From the NCBI RefSeq assembly GCF_035046505.1, contig NC_089824.1, forward strand, positions 51,711,274 through 51,775,273: 64,000 bases of DNA, read 5' to 3'. Numbering within the stretch: position 1 is the first letter of the stretch; every line of letters starts with the position of its first letter. Of the stretch, positions 45,997-57,026 are shown in pieces. The notes beneath the pieces are model-generated. The model was not told where the DNA came from. It worked only from the letters and a program-made list of their open reading frames with translations, and searched no databases. The position numbers were made by a program, and so were the translations under genes. Source of the DNA: Tiliqua scincoides. Its lineage: Eukaryota; Chordata; Lepidosauria; Squamata; Scincidae.

Positions 45997-46465
45997 CAGG
46001 GGTGTCCAAAGTTTTTGGCAGGATGGCCACATCATCCCTCTGACACTGTGTTGGGGGCCAGAGAAAAAAAATAATTTATTTACATTTAAAATTTGAATAA
46101 ATTTACATAAGTTTACATAATTGAATATATTAAAGATGACCTTATATGAATGAATGAATGAAGGTCTTGCAATAGCTCAAGGCCTATAAAAGGTCTTGTA
46201 CAAAGCAAGGCTGGCCTTTCCTTTGCTGCTGCTACTGCATCACAGACGTGAAACAACAAGCAGTGGAGGGAGCCCTCATCCCACAGCTCATGAAAGAGGT
46301 CAGACAGTCGCCCTCATGCTGAGAGCAGTTGCATTAGGCAAGTGTGGGCTTCAACAAATCTCCGGAGGGCCAGAGGCTCATTGGAGATTGGGGGCTCCCT
46401 GAGGGCTACATTGAAAGGCCTCAGGAGCCGCAAGTGGCCCCAGGGCCGGGGTTTGGGCATCCCTG
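45997..46465. mobile_element. hAT-type element B, copy 1
   Basis: The left end CAGGGGTGTCCAAAGTTTTT and right end GGGTTTGGGCATCCCTG are inverted repeats. The flanks are an exact 8-bp duplication, gtctggat (45989-45996 and 46466-46473). 469 bp. It holds a GAAT microsatellite (46147-46162), then CAAGGCCTATAAAAGGTC, and an 'agatctccggagggccagaggctcattgg' type segment, all shared with 62306-62740 and 63493-63952 in reverse orientation. No transposase. Confidence 0.9.
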
Positions 46466-46473
46466 GTCTGGAT

Positions 46474-47017
46474 CAACAACATCCTGTGAAGAGCCACTCT
46501 GTTGTCCTGGTGTCGTATTTGGAAAGGAAAAGAGGAGCAGAGCAGACAAGAAAAAGGGAAGCAGTGGAAGACAAGTAGAGGAGAAGATGAACGGACTAGA
46601 ATACCTTGCAGGAGAAGCTCTAGTCCATCACTCTTCTCTCTTCCCCTTCCTCTTCTCTGTTTCCTTTTCAAATTCAGCAGACTGGAAGAACAGCAGGGTA
46701 GAAAATGAAAGCCACGGGTGTGGATGCCTCTGCTAATTTGCCACCTGGGGCAAACATCTCAATTTGCATCATGGACAGATTGGTCCTGAGGAGTGGAAGA
46801 CAAGACAGGGAACACCTGGCTTGGAATATGATTGCTGTAGTGCTCAGAGTTCCTCTGGTTTTTCTTCAAGCTGCAGAGACAAAGGAGCCATTTTCAACAT
46901 TGTTGAGGTCAGACACCATTTGCAGGAGGGGAAAAAAAATATAGCTTTTGTTAGTCAGGTCAGCCAGCTGCTCTTTAAAATTGCTGCACCACAGCCTCCT
47001 GGTCAATAAGCAACTAT
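46474..47017. other. Unassigned stretch
   Basis: Purine-rich in part (46520-46600). Open frames of 68 to 97 codons overlap on both strands and have no domain. No repeat termini. Confidence 0.35.
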
Positions 47018-47294
47018 GGGCCCAATCCTATCCAATTTTCCTTAAATAACTGACTGCACTAATAGCTACCTGCAGTCTCAGGGCCCAATTCTATCCAACT
47101 TTCCAGCAGCTGTGCCAGTGGGGTGTGCACTGCATCCTGTGATGGGGAGGCACTCACAGGGGCCTCCTCAAAATAAGGGAACATTTGTTCCCTTATGTGG
47201 GGGGGGGGGCATTGTGGCTGCACAGGTGCTGGAAATTTGGATAGAATTGGGCCCTGAGACTGCAGGTAGCCATTAGTGCAGTCAGTTATTTAAG
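47018..47294. repeat. CAATCC MITE inside a 254-bp palindrome
   Basis: 47081-47254 is a short CAATCC MITE, with ends GGGCCCAATTCTATCC and GGATAGAATTGGGCCC. On each side a 40-base arm (47041-47080 and 47255-47294) is the reverse complement of the other with one mismatch. Together with the MITE termini the arms reach about 70 bases or more. A single extra MITE-like end, GGGCCCAATCCTATCC, lies at 47018-47033 on the left only. Confidence 0.85.
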
Positions 47295-49429
47295 GGTGAG
47301 TAGATAATTCTCTTGTATCTTGATTGAACATTTTGTGTCGCAAACTGCAGTTCTATAGGTGGGAAACTGGGTGTTGTTGTGGCTCTTACTCGCTTGAAGA
47401 ATTACCTTAAATAGATACAGCGTGTGTGTGACATGCACATAAGAAGCCAAAACATACAATAAAACCCCACCTTTATGCAGATCAAATACGGCAACCAATG
47501 TCATGATTTTGCTGCCCTTGTTCATTTTATTTCAACTGACCAATACAGGCTACCTATTTTTAGTGTGTGCTGCTGTGTATAAGCAACAAAGAACATGGCG
47601 GCTCCTTATCAGATACCAGGAGAAAAATGATGCTTGCAGAAATGATTTTGTTCCTAAACACCAGTCCTGAGCCTGCTGAGCAAGTGTCATGTGTCTCACC
47701 ACTGATAAGAATGTCCAGCAATCACCAAGCATTGCCTTTCAATTTTCCCCATCTGCCTCCTATCTAAGTGCTAAACTTTCTGGCTCTAGGGCAAGTTTTC
47801 TCCCCTCCCCTCCAGAAATGAGTAGTCTATAGGGCTGTCAAGAATTCCTCCTCTGCCAGCAATTGCTCTATTTGAGTGTATGCGCACGTAAAATACAGCC
47901 TTGGCCACATGGAGAATTAGAAAAAAAAATTGATTCCAGGTAAAATTGACTATAGATTTTTTTTCTTCCTCTTTCACCAGTGTGCAAGATGGGGTGGGGT
48001 GTTTGAACATGAATAAGGCCAGATATTTCTCCTGTCTAAGATCCCCTGTCACAGAGAAATTATGTACTGCTACTTTACAACCAACTGTGGATATGTTTCA
48101 GAAAGCAAGCAAAGTGCACACCATGTCAATTCAAGAGAAAATATGCATATTGCAAACTCCATTTGTAGAAATGGAGAAAAACCTTGTCTCACGTTTAAGC
48201 ACTCAGTATGGCAGTTGAAAATATCAGGGTGTTTTTTTTGTGTGTTTTTTTTAAAAAGGATAGTCATTGGCCCATTTATCTCCCCATGAGACAAGGGTTG
48301 GATTAAAAATGGGCCACATTTTTTGAAATCAACACCAGTGAACAATTTGCATTAACTCTGCAGAGTTTCAGCTTTTATTTTCTAAGGTGAAGTTAGCATG
48401 AATCTAACTGCAGCCAACACTGTTATTTTTGTTGACAGTGACTTAAAATCTGCAAAATGACTTGCAAGCAGCAGCAGGAGTCCACAGGATTGGTCAGAAT
48501 AAGTAAGTAACTTTTGAGCAAAAGGGTCTACCAACCAGCAGTAGGTAGAGCATACCAGACCTCTTGCCAAAATGGGAGGCTTACAATCCAAGAGATCCCA
48601 AAGCATAGAGACACAGTAGTCAGGATTGCAGATAAGTACACATTCTTGCTTGCCATCTTCTGTACCAGGCCTATGAAGTGGACATTCTCAATCATGGAGA
48701 CTCCTGTAGGAAACTAGTAGGAAGCCTGGGTGGATATGGGAGGGGAGGAATCTAGTGGGAGTATCTGTGCATGCACAAACATGAATGAAAGGCTTTGGGG
48801 GGGGGGCAGGAATGAATTATGAACAGTCTGTGTACCTGAAGGTTCTGGATCTTATGTTCTTATGATTTGCATATTTTATTTACCTTTTGAATGTACCTGT
48901 TCCCACAAAGACTTAAGAAAGCTTTAACTTCTTCTGCCGCCATACAATCTTTGTATGTTTTACAAGGCCTGTAAAAATTATTCGTTTGATTGAGACCTGA
49001 CTGACTGCCCTGCTTTTGGTGCAGGTGCCAAATTCACATCTGGGCCCCAGCATTTAAGAAACACAGTTCAAATCACCCCCAGCTTCTGAACCTCTCTTCA
49101 GGTAGCTTTCTTCTGGACCAGCATTGCCGTGATCAGCACCCCTAGTTTAGGTAACTTTCCTTAGGCAAGCAGTAGCCTTATGATTATATACCTCTCCTAT
49201 TGGGCTTACTGTGCATGCTCCTGCCTTGCCACCACCATCGGATCTTGTAAAAAGTGCCATAAGGGACTCTGGTGCCAGCGATAAGGCCACGGAACCTGCA
49301 CTGCATTCAGTACTGGGCCTAAGGACTGAGAAGACATGCTGGGTGGTGAGCATCGCTGACAGTTTGTGACAAGTCTTTCCAGGGCAGGGGGAATGTGGGG
49401 GGGGGGGAGAAAAGGAAGATTGGACCTGA
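47295..49429. other. Mostly unassigned stretch
   Basis: A CR1-like tail (ATCTTATGTTCTTATGA, about 48851-48867) is the only repeat I recognise. 47300-48400 looks unique. No coding call; frames up to 91 codons have no domains. Confidence 0.4.
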
Positions 49430-49707
49430 GGGGGGTGGAGAAAGTGGCAGAGTCTGCTGCCGAATCCTAAACTTCCTGCATCATGGAGACCAACATGTGT
49501 CTCCTCAGTTGGTCTGCACTTGCTCAATAGCGGGCCCAGATCCATGTAGATTCATTGAGGCCACCTGGGTTTGATACGGGAAGGGAACCAAGGTTCCCTT
49601 TCCCTGGGGAGACCTTGGGCAGCTTTCTGGCTCCAAAGGGTACGGCTGCACCTATTTTGGTTCCACTGTTCCTCCGGGCACTGGGGAAGGATAGGATTGG
49701 GCTCTTA
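49430..49707. mobile_element. CAATCC-type MITE, partial
   Basis: The right end AGGATAGGATTGGGCTC is clear; the 'cgaatcctaaacttcctgcatcatggagacc' stretch at about 49460 is family-like, but a proper left end is not. Limits are approximate. Confidence 0.45.
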
Positions 49708-49803
49708 GGAAGCGCAAAGAAGCGAGTCCAGCATGCCTTTCAACCCAGCATAACTACAACCATCACCAACTAATCCATGCACACTATTGGAATTGAGGTG
49801 GTG

Positions 49804-49892
49804 GCTGCAATCCTATCCACAGTTACCTAGGAGCAAGTCGCATTGACTATAATGGGAATTACTTCTGAGTAGACATGCATAGGATTGGGCTT
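49804..49892. mobile_element. Small 'gagtagacatgcataggattggg' MITE
   Basis: Begins GCTGCAATCCTATCCACAG and ends ACATGCATAGGATTGGGC, with short inverted repeats at the ends. 89 bp. The same family lies at 33631-33716, with scraps at about 9745, 11935, 29283 and 43175. It is very short and has no coding. Confidence 0.7.
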
Positions 49893-51440
49893 GGTGACAT
49901 TCCCAACAAAGGGTATGGCTTATAATAAGACCTAAGCACTTTGCATTTGGGAAGAATAAGCACTACCTCCCACACCCTCCAAATCTCCAGTTCCATTGTG
50001 ATGGGGCACCAGAGATCAAAGGACAGAGGTGAATGGCGTAAGCTCTCTCAACTATTTTGCCATGATTGGACATTTCCGAAAGGCAGTTTCCACCTGTCCC
50101 TCATGACTCCCAATTGAGTATTGCTGAGACAGATGAATTATATAGCCAGGTGCTTTATGAATATTGAATTTCTACCCTGCTTTTCCCTTGTCAAGTTCAC
50201 AGACTCCCCAGTGAAGAAGGAGAGGTGCTTCTGTTTCACTGCTGGTCTCTTAGTGTTACAATTTATACATCCTGAATGATTAGTTGATCATTTCCCCTTT
50301 CGTTTTTGCCTGGAGCATAGCGATGGGCTTGGGCATGGTCACAGCTATCTAAAGCAATCATTATTTTCTTGCACTTTGAATTTGTACATCAATGGTACAA
50401 CACTGATTTGATTAAGCTACAAATATAATATGACCGAAGCTTGATAGGAGATAATTACTACATTGGCTGAACACCATTTTCGGTTCGTAGGACAGTCCTT
50501 CACACTGATAAAGCTGTAAACTCAATCATTTCTGCACAAGCAACTGTAGAACAGTGAAAGGTTCTTTAAAGGGGCATTTCCTCTAAGCATGTTGAGAATT
50601 ATTAACTCAGGTTGGTTTAAATAACATTGATTAAGTGGGAAATGGTTCAGAAAAGGAGATGGATGTATCTGAAATAAAACTGTATTGTGAGTTTTGCATC
50701 TGTGCATTTTCTCAAATCATGAGCTGTGTGCACTACTTGATAGCTCCTTTGGAAGCCCCTGGCAACACTCAAAAGCAGTTTCTCATACACCGTTAGACAC
50801 TGTGAAACTGGTGTTCTCAAACATGCCTGTAGGGAAGCCAGAGGGCAAAACAGGAGTCAAGTCTATGGGTTAGTGATAGCACCTTTCTCCCTTGCTCTCC
50901 ACGTCACTCTTTTACTGGCTCAACTGGGATTAGACTGGGAGAAATGATAGCTTTTGCAGTCACCACTGAAGTCTAGGAAGCCAAGGCTTTGGGGAAGCTT
51001 CCCACCCAAGGGAAAGCTTTGGTATGCAGGGAGGGAGGATCCCATTAGAAAGCAAATAGTAGCAAAACATGAGTGGTCTGTGAGACATCACAGCTGGCTT
51101 CCTTTCGACTGAGATGAGTTAGACACAAGCCTAGAAGTAAGTTTATTTAGAAGGCTGAAAAATCAAAATGGGAGGTACAAAATAAAACAAGATACTGATC
51201 AATGAACTAAAGAAGACAGCGAGGTGGATATGCATCAAAGATTGACAAAGAGGTTAAAATGGAGGCAGCAAATAAAATTAACATCCCTGATGCAAAACTG
51301 GGTATGATCCCAATGCTAATTATACAGCTGTTCCAGGCCCTCCACCAGCAGGTGTAACAAAGTGAGTGGGGGCTTCCTTTGTAAAATAGCAGCTGCTTCC
51401 AACCACAGATCTGGGCCATGCACATTAAAGCTGGTCTCCC
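49893..51440. other. Unassigned stretch
   Basis: A weak L2/CR1-like scrap near 50150-50210. From 51130 to 51430 the minus strand has a 72-codon open frame followed by CTAAATAAACTTACTTC, a possible polyadenylation-like end, but I cannot assign it to any family. No coding call. Confidence 0.35.
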
Positions 51441-52468
51441 CTCTTTATAAAGCCGGAGTGTGATTATCCTGCTTTACCTTGGAAGCTTGGTCATTTGAGA
51501 GGGGAATCTTTCCAGATCATAATGGGGGACAATGCAAGTAAGGTAAGAAGGCTAAACAATGGCCTCCCACAAGGCTCTGTAATGGCACCCACGCTATTTA
51601 ACCTGTACATCTCAGACTTGCCAGTAACAAGGGGACGTAAATTTGGATATGCCAATGACTTGGCTCTAGCATTGCAGGGAAAAAACATGGAAGTGCTGGA
51701 TGGCCTCATCTCAGAAGACTTCAAGATCCTGGGGAAATATTTTGCTGACTGGAGGTTACTACCCGGTATCAGCAAAATGGTGACTACATGCTTCCACCTT
51801 TACAATAAATTAGCCAATGCAGCCACGAAAGTTTATCTAAATACCAACCTACTCCCTTACGATCCCCATCCTCAATATCTTGGAGTAACTCTGGACCAGA
51901 CTCTCTCCTATAAGGCACACCTCTAGAACACGGCCGCAAAAATCAATACCAGGAACAACATACTCCAGACATTAATAGCAACAAGATGGGGAGCTTCAGC
52001 CACCACTCTCAGAACATCAGCATTAGGATTGATCTACTCTGCAGCAGAATACTGTGCTCCAGTGTGGCTCAACAGCTGTCATACTGGCAAGATTGATGCC
52101 AGATTAAATGAAATCACGAGGATCATAAACGGCTGTATAAGACCCACTGCTGTCTGTTGGCTCCCCATTTTGAGCCACATAGCACCACCAGCCCTACGGA
52201 GACAAGAGGCTTTAGTGAATCAATATCCAACAACCCATTTTTACCAGTGCATGCCGATCTTCCTCATCTATCAATCAGTAGGCTTAATTCCAGGATACCT
52301 CCTCTGGCACTCACACAACAATTTTAACATCAATGCCCAATGGAAAGCTCAATGGGCAGTCAAACACCCAGAAACGGGTAGATATATAGACCATCCTACA
52401 CTTAGGTGCCAGGTTTCAACTTACCTCGCCAGCACTGGAAAACTCTGAACAGGATTCGTACCCTACAT
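51441..52468 (+). mobile_element. Jockey-like LINE, reverse transcriptase part
   Basis: The plus strand is open from about 51480 to 52448 with a single in-frame TAG at 51924-51926. Motifs: NNGLPQGSVMAPTLFNLYIS (about 51555-51614), YANDLALAL where YADD is expected (so the catalytic aspartate pair is altered to N-D), PQYLGVTLDQTLSYKAHL, and IYSAAEYCAPVW. These match jockey-group elements. After 52448 a one-base shift leads to LNRIRTLH, where a hAT end follows at 52469. The rest of the protein lies inverted at 53862-54124. Upstream limit uncertain. Confidence 0.8.
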
Positions 52469-52664
52469 CAGTGGTTCTCAAACTCTGGGAGAGTTTGAGA
52501 GCCGCTAAATTCTTGTGTGGGTGGGAAGGGGGAGGCAGCAGGGGTGGGGGAAGGCAGCGGCACAATCACCAGATTTGCGTACATATACCCAAGCCCCTGC
52601 AGCCTCCCGGGGGTGCGGTGAGCCTGGTGCAACCTGCAGTAGGGCTCCCCGCAGCAGTGAAGGT
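52469..52664. mobile_element. hAT-type element A, hairpin-end fragment
   Basis: Begins CAGTGGTTCTCAAACTCTGG and shows the family's terminal hairpin, directly after ccctacat (52461-52468) at the break in the jockey-like LINE. The family match is lost after about 52664, so only the first 200 bases or so remain. There is a gap in the interior relative to 28237-28756. Confidence 0.75.
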
Positions 52665-52735
52665 GAAGGTCTTAGAGGTCAAGTAGCTTCATGCAAAACA
52701 AGCAATCCTTTAGATACCTACAGTAGGTCCTAAGC

Positions 52736-53300
52736 CAGTGGTTCCCAAACTGGGGCATTGTGATGCCGCAGCCATTGAGCCCTGACATCTGACCCCTTAA
52801 GGGACGGGGAGGGGGGAAGGCAGCGACACGATCCTCTGGATCGCATGGCTTTGGAGGGGCTCAGGGGTTTGCTGCCGACAGCAACTGTTACGCTGCACAT
52901 GCCCTATCTTGTCTGATCTCGGAAGCTAAGCAGGTTCAGGCCTGGTTAGTACTTGGATGGGAGACCGCCTGGGAATACCTGGTGCTGTCGGCTTATACCA
53001 TAGTCTTTCGAGACTGAAGGTTGCCAATCACCAGGGGTTTGCTGCCACTTACCAGATCCTGCAGCAGCCTCCTGGGGTTGCAGAGGGGGGGGGTCTCCAC
53101 GCCAGCCTCTGCACGGTTCCCCACAATGCACTCAGTCAAAATCACAAACACAACCACTTCCAGTTTTGTGATTTTGAGGGTCCCCACAGCATGGGGAGCC
53201 ATGCGGAGGTTGGTGCAGGGGCTCCCCATACCCGCAGGAGGCTGCTGCTGCAGGATCTGGTAAGTGGCAGCAAGCCCATGAGCACCTCCAAAGCTGGCAA
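52736..53300. mobile_element. hAT-type element A split by a 5S SINE
   Basis: Begins CAGTGGTTCCCAAACTGGGG, the non-hairpin end of family A, followed by the family's 'gggcattgtgatgccgcagcc' block and later 'cttccagttttgtgattttga'. A 5S SINE is inserted at 52877-53031. The far end is not found, so the right limit is approximate. Confidence 0.65.
52877..53031 (+). mobile_element. 5S rRNA-derived SINE
   Basis: CTCGGAAGCTAAGCAGG (box A region), TACTTGGATGGGAGACCGCC and AATACCTGGTGCTGTCGGCT, then the tail ATACCATAGTCTTTCGAGAC and TGAAGGTTGCCAATC. An exact 15-bp duplication, caggggtttgctgcc, flanks it (52862-52876 and 53032-53046). The site is inside a family A hAT, so the SINE is the younger insertion. 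155 bp, apparently full length. Confidence 0.95.
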
Positions 53301-53861
53301 CCTATATTCTAAACCGGTAGTTCTAGTCAGCTGTATTTGGTTCTACCCAAGGTTTAGGGGCTAGTTTTGAAAGGAGGCCCAAATACAACTGGTTTCAATA
53401 ATCTAATCAGGATGATACCAGACCATGGATAACAGTGGCTAGGCTGTCTCCGGCCCAGAGGGATTGCAGCTGGTGTACCAACCTTAGCTTGGTGGTGAAC
53501 TGGGTTTCATATCAAAGATGCTACTTTGGTATCCAGAGACAGAACTCAAGCTGTGGTAGCTGCTGTACCAGCTGCGTATGTATTTATGCCATTGCTCTGA
53601 AAGTCCTTTATTTGCCCCTATTCTACCTTATTTTTGCGTAATTTGAACACTTCTAACACCTACAGTCTTCTGAGATGCCTCAACACCTTAAGAAGTCCTC
53701 CAAGTCATCTTGATGTAGCTGCTATCCTGGTATGCTGCCTCTTGTTTGAATAGTTTTCTTTTCTCCTTGATCAGTGATTTGAATCTGAGTCAGCCCACTG
53801 GACCATGGAGCTAAGTTAATGTCCAAGAGCCAGAAGTTCAGAAACCAGGATGCTATCCCTC

Positions 53862-54124
53862 ACATTTATTTATTTAGCGTAAGGCATATAATACATGGAC
53901 TTAGATATCAATTAGACTAGATCAAATGTCAATGTCCAGTTCGTCCAGCCATTCAAGGACAGAGTTGCCTTCATTGAAAAAGTCAGACCATGGGCCAGTA
54001 TATGCCCTCAGTTTGCAGCCAGACACAATGTGGTCTATGGTTTTGCGGGAGTACCCACAATCACACTGTGGGGTAGATACTAGCCCCTATTTAAACATTG
54101 AGTCCTGACTAACACCATGTAGGG
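53862..54124 (-). mobile_element. Jockey-like LINE, C-terminal part, inverted
   Basis: Minus-strand reading from 54124: (TLH)GVSQDSMFK, a stop, GLVSTPQCDCGYSRKTIDHI, VSGC (the CxC...H...C knuckle), and VLEWLDELDIDI before the stop at 53922-53924. A 3' untranslated end with AAATAAAT-type tail follows at about 53865. This is the missing C-terminus of the LINE at 51441-52468. It begins at atgtaggg (54117-54124), the reverse complement of the ccctacat that ends the other piece. Confidence 0.8.
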
Positions 54125-54668
54125 CAGGGCTTTTCAAACTGGGGCGTCGTGATGCCCCAGCCTGCGGGTCCTGCCCCCTGCCCCCTCAAGGGGCGGAGGC
54201 AACCTGGAGGCAGGGAGGAGGCAGCGGCATGATCCCCAGGATCGCGCCTCTCAGGGGAGCTGCAGGGGCTTGGGTACATGTACTCAAGCCCCTGCAGCCT
54301 TCTGGGGGTGCAGGGAGCCTGACACGACCTGCAGCAGGGCTCCCCGCAGCAGTGAAAGTAGATGCGGAGCGATCGCGCCCCGCTGGAAGTGGAGTGCGGA
54401 AGTGGAGTGCTTCCGGTTTTGCGGAGGCAGAGCAGATTGCTTCATTCTCCCTTTCCCTGACATGGGGAGCCCTGCAGGTGCTCGTGCAGGGCTCCCTGCA
54501 CACAGGGACGGCTGCTGCAGGGACTGGTGAGTGCATCCCAGTCCCTGCAGCCCCCTGAGTGACGCGATCCTGGGGATTGTGTCGCTGCCTTCCCCCTGCC
54601 CCTGATGCCCCCCCCCCTGCAAAGACTTACTGCGGGTTTCAAACTCCCAGAGAGTTTGAAAACCACAG
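54125..54668 (-). mobile_element. hAT-type element A, full-length copy
   Basis: Begins CAGGGCTTTTCAAACTGGGG (non-hairpin end) and ends AGAGAGTTTGAAAACCACAG (hairpin end), thus the reverse orientation to 28237. 544 bp. The left flank is atgtaggg and the right flank is ccctacat (54669-54676), which are reverse complements of each other instead of a direct repeat. See the finding on the split LINE. Confidence 0.8.
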
Positions 54669-54676
54669 CCCTACAT

Positions 54677-56569
54677 TATAATTCATTAATTCCTTGTAAT
54701 AAATGTTTGTTTTCTCACATTAGCTGTAGGTTTACTTAAACATAATTTGCAACATGCAGTAGTATATTTTTAATTGGTTATTTATGTAATATGGGTCCCC
54801 CTGAAGCATCTGTTTATTTATAACAGCAGTATTAGTTGCATGAAAATGAGTTATAGTTATGTTTCAGGGCCAAACTACAATTTACAATAAATGCAAAGTT
54901 TGCCCCCTCCCCTGTGTGTTACTTAATCTATTTTTTCAACAATATTTTTTCGACAATTTTTTTGGACTTTTTCGAATTACAAATTCTAAGTCATGTGAGT
55001 GTTCACAGTAGTCAATCCCAGGTTTAAATTCCTTAGTCCTGCAAGATGGATTCACATGCCTGCTGAAGAAACAAAAAAGAAAGAAAGCCATTGTATGCCA
55101 GGGTAATTTCACACATTATCACTGCTAAGAGAACAACAGTATTACACTAGTGGTTCCCATAGCAAGCAGAAAAAAGAACAATGAATGTAATGAAACAGTA
55201 AACGTGTCTAGATACTGTAATAGAAGATCAGGTGATCACCAGGCAGATGATGTGGTGTTGACCGCTATTCCCATGTTTCAACAGCTGGTTGACAGCTCTG
55301 GGAAGGGCAGGGCTGGCTCCTCAGCGGTAATCAATCAAGGCCAACGGAGACTCTGATGGACACCTGTGCTTCATTTGGGTTGATGGGACTCAGTATGGAC
55401 TGAGGAGATGGCTCACATTTTGGATCACCAGGACCTGCAAGAATAAAAAGCAGCTCCAGAAGGAGCATAGGATACAGAGGAGGGGAAAGCCCGGACTCTG
55501 CTGAAGGGGGGGATGTTGAAATTCTGCCTGACAGATCTGTGTTGGACCAATCCAAGGACACATGTGGGGATGCTGCTGAATTGCCACTGGACTGGGAAGA
55601 TTCTGTTGGACTATCCTTTGAAGCTGCTGTGGGCTTGCACTATGTTAAGTGAAGTTCTGGGGGAAAGGAAAACCTCTGAACAAGAGGAATTGTCAGGACG
55701 TGTTTGTATAGCAATAAATTTTGTTAATTGCTCTCAAACTAATAAGGGTGTTCTGTAGTTCCTTTGCACACTGCAGCTGCCATTTCTGGAGAAGGGGTGG
55801 TGTTAATTAGCCAAAAAGTGGGCATTGGAAGGGAAATGGAATATTTTGGATGGGACAAATTGGTATCAGGATTGGTGTTTGAAGAGAGATACATATATAC
55901 AACATAAAATACGCATTGTGACAGATTTGACTAATGAGCCCAGACCTTACCTCCTTCAGGTATTTGCCTTCAGGTCACTGCACCACCACCACCCCAGCTT
56001 GAAGCACATGCCTTTTTGGAGCTGCTGCGTGTTATAGCATGGCATAGGATAAGTTTGGGCTGTCCATTTATCTGTGATCACTAGATCCCGTGCCTCTCTC
56101 TTCTGACCTCCTGCCAAGCTAGGCAGCAAGCTAAAGGTCATTCATGCTTTTTCTACTAATATAGTCAGCCATGACATTTAGCTTCTTATTGATGGTATTC
56201 TCTTACAGCAATAGCCTCAGTGCATATATCATGGATGTATAGAGAGGAACTGTGACTGGATCTGGAGGTATACATATGATTTTTGTCAGAACCCTGACAT
56301 GAGGTGAAAGAACTAACCCCACCTCCCTGCACATTGCAGATCTGATCGGGTCCTCCTGAATCTCCTGCTTTAAAAGAAACATACACACAGGGAAGCTGTT
56401 CACTTAACATAATGCAGCCAATACATTTTGGATCTCAACCTATACATTTTTCTTCTGTAGAACACAGAGACATAGGGGCATTTCCTCAGATTATGACTGA
56501 AGGGGAAAAGTTGGATATTTCACCACTATTTCCCGTAGGAAAAAACAGTGTGGTGTTAATACATACAAG
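54677..56569. other. Unassigned stretch
   Basis: No repeat ends recognised. At about 55700-55750 'gtatagcaataaattttg' looks like a polyadenylation signal region, but no coding or repeat family can be tied to it. Open frames up to 81 codons have no domain. Confidence 0.35.
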
Positions 56570-56582
56570 TATGCATTCTATA

Positions 56583-57013
56583 CTTGTCGTAAGAGGCGAC
56601 TAAACAGCCACCGGGTAGATGGGACTCGTTAGCCTGGCAAGGCAGCTCATCTGAGAGAAGGAAAACTCTGATCCCAATCCTCCACTGCCTTGTGGCTACA
56701 TCCAGTTATGGAAAAGATTTCAGGAGTCAACCTCGAGGCAAAATCCGGAGCTGGAGTCCCTGAGGCAGTTCATGGCTGAACACAGTCACGTTCTGGCAAC
56801 TCCTGCGACGCCGCTGGAACCAACCGTATTGGCCTCTGCCTTTCCATTGGACCATTTCAGCGACGTGGAGAGGGGGGATTTGCTGCATGGGTAACAGCCT
56901 ATCCTCCATAGCTACTTTACCCAGGCTTCACGCACTGGAGAGGACACTCTGTTCCAGAATCACCATTCAGAGCGTGACACCATAGTCTTCCGAGACTGAA
57001 GGATGCCAATTGC
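56583..57013 (+). mobile_element. 5'-truncated LINE, likely partner of the 5S SINE
   Basis: The insert is flanked by an exact 13-bp duplication, tatgcattctata (56570-56582 and 57014-57026). The last coding residues read ITIQSVTP and a stop, then the untranslated end CACCATAGTCTTCCGAGACT and GAAGGATGCCAATTGC. The same end follows the zinc finger of the LINE at 22298-22480. The tails of the 5S SINEs carry the matching ATACCATAGTCTTTCGAGAC and TGAAGGTTGCCAA. 431 bp remain, with no reverse transcriptase part. Confidence 0.85.
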
Positions 57014-57026
57014 TATGCATTCTATA

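Noticed and set aside
54117-54676. Simple hAT insertion with an 8-bp direct duplication at 54125-54668
   Set aside because: The flanks atgtaggg and ccctacat are reverse complements, not direct repeats, so an ordinary insertion does not fit; see the split LINE finding.
55100-55760. Possible solo LTR or gene end, from polyadenylation-like AATAAA signals at about 55443 and 55711
   Set aside because: No partner repeat, no TG...CA ends with a flanking duplication, and no coding. Signals of six bases are expected by chance.
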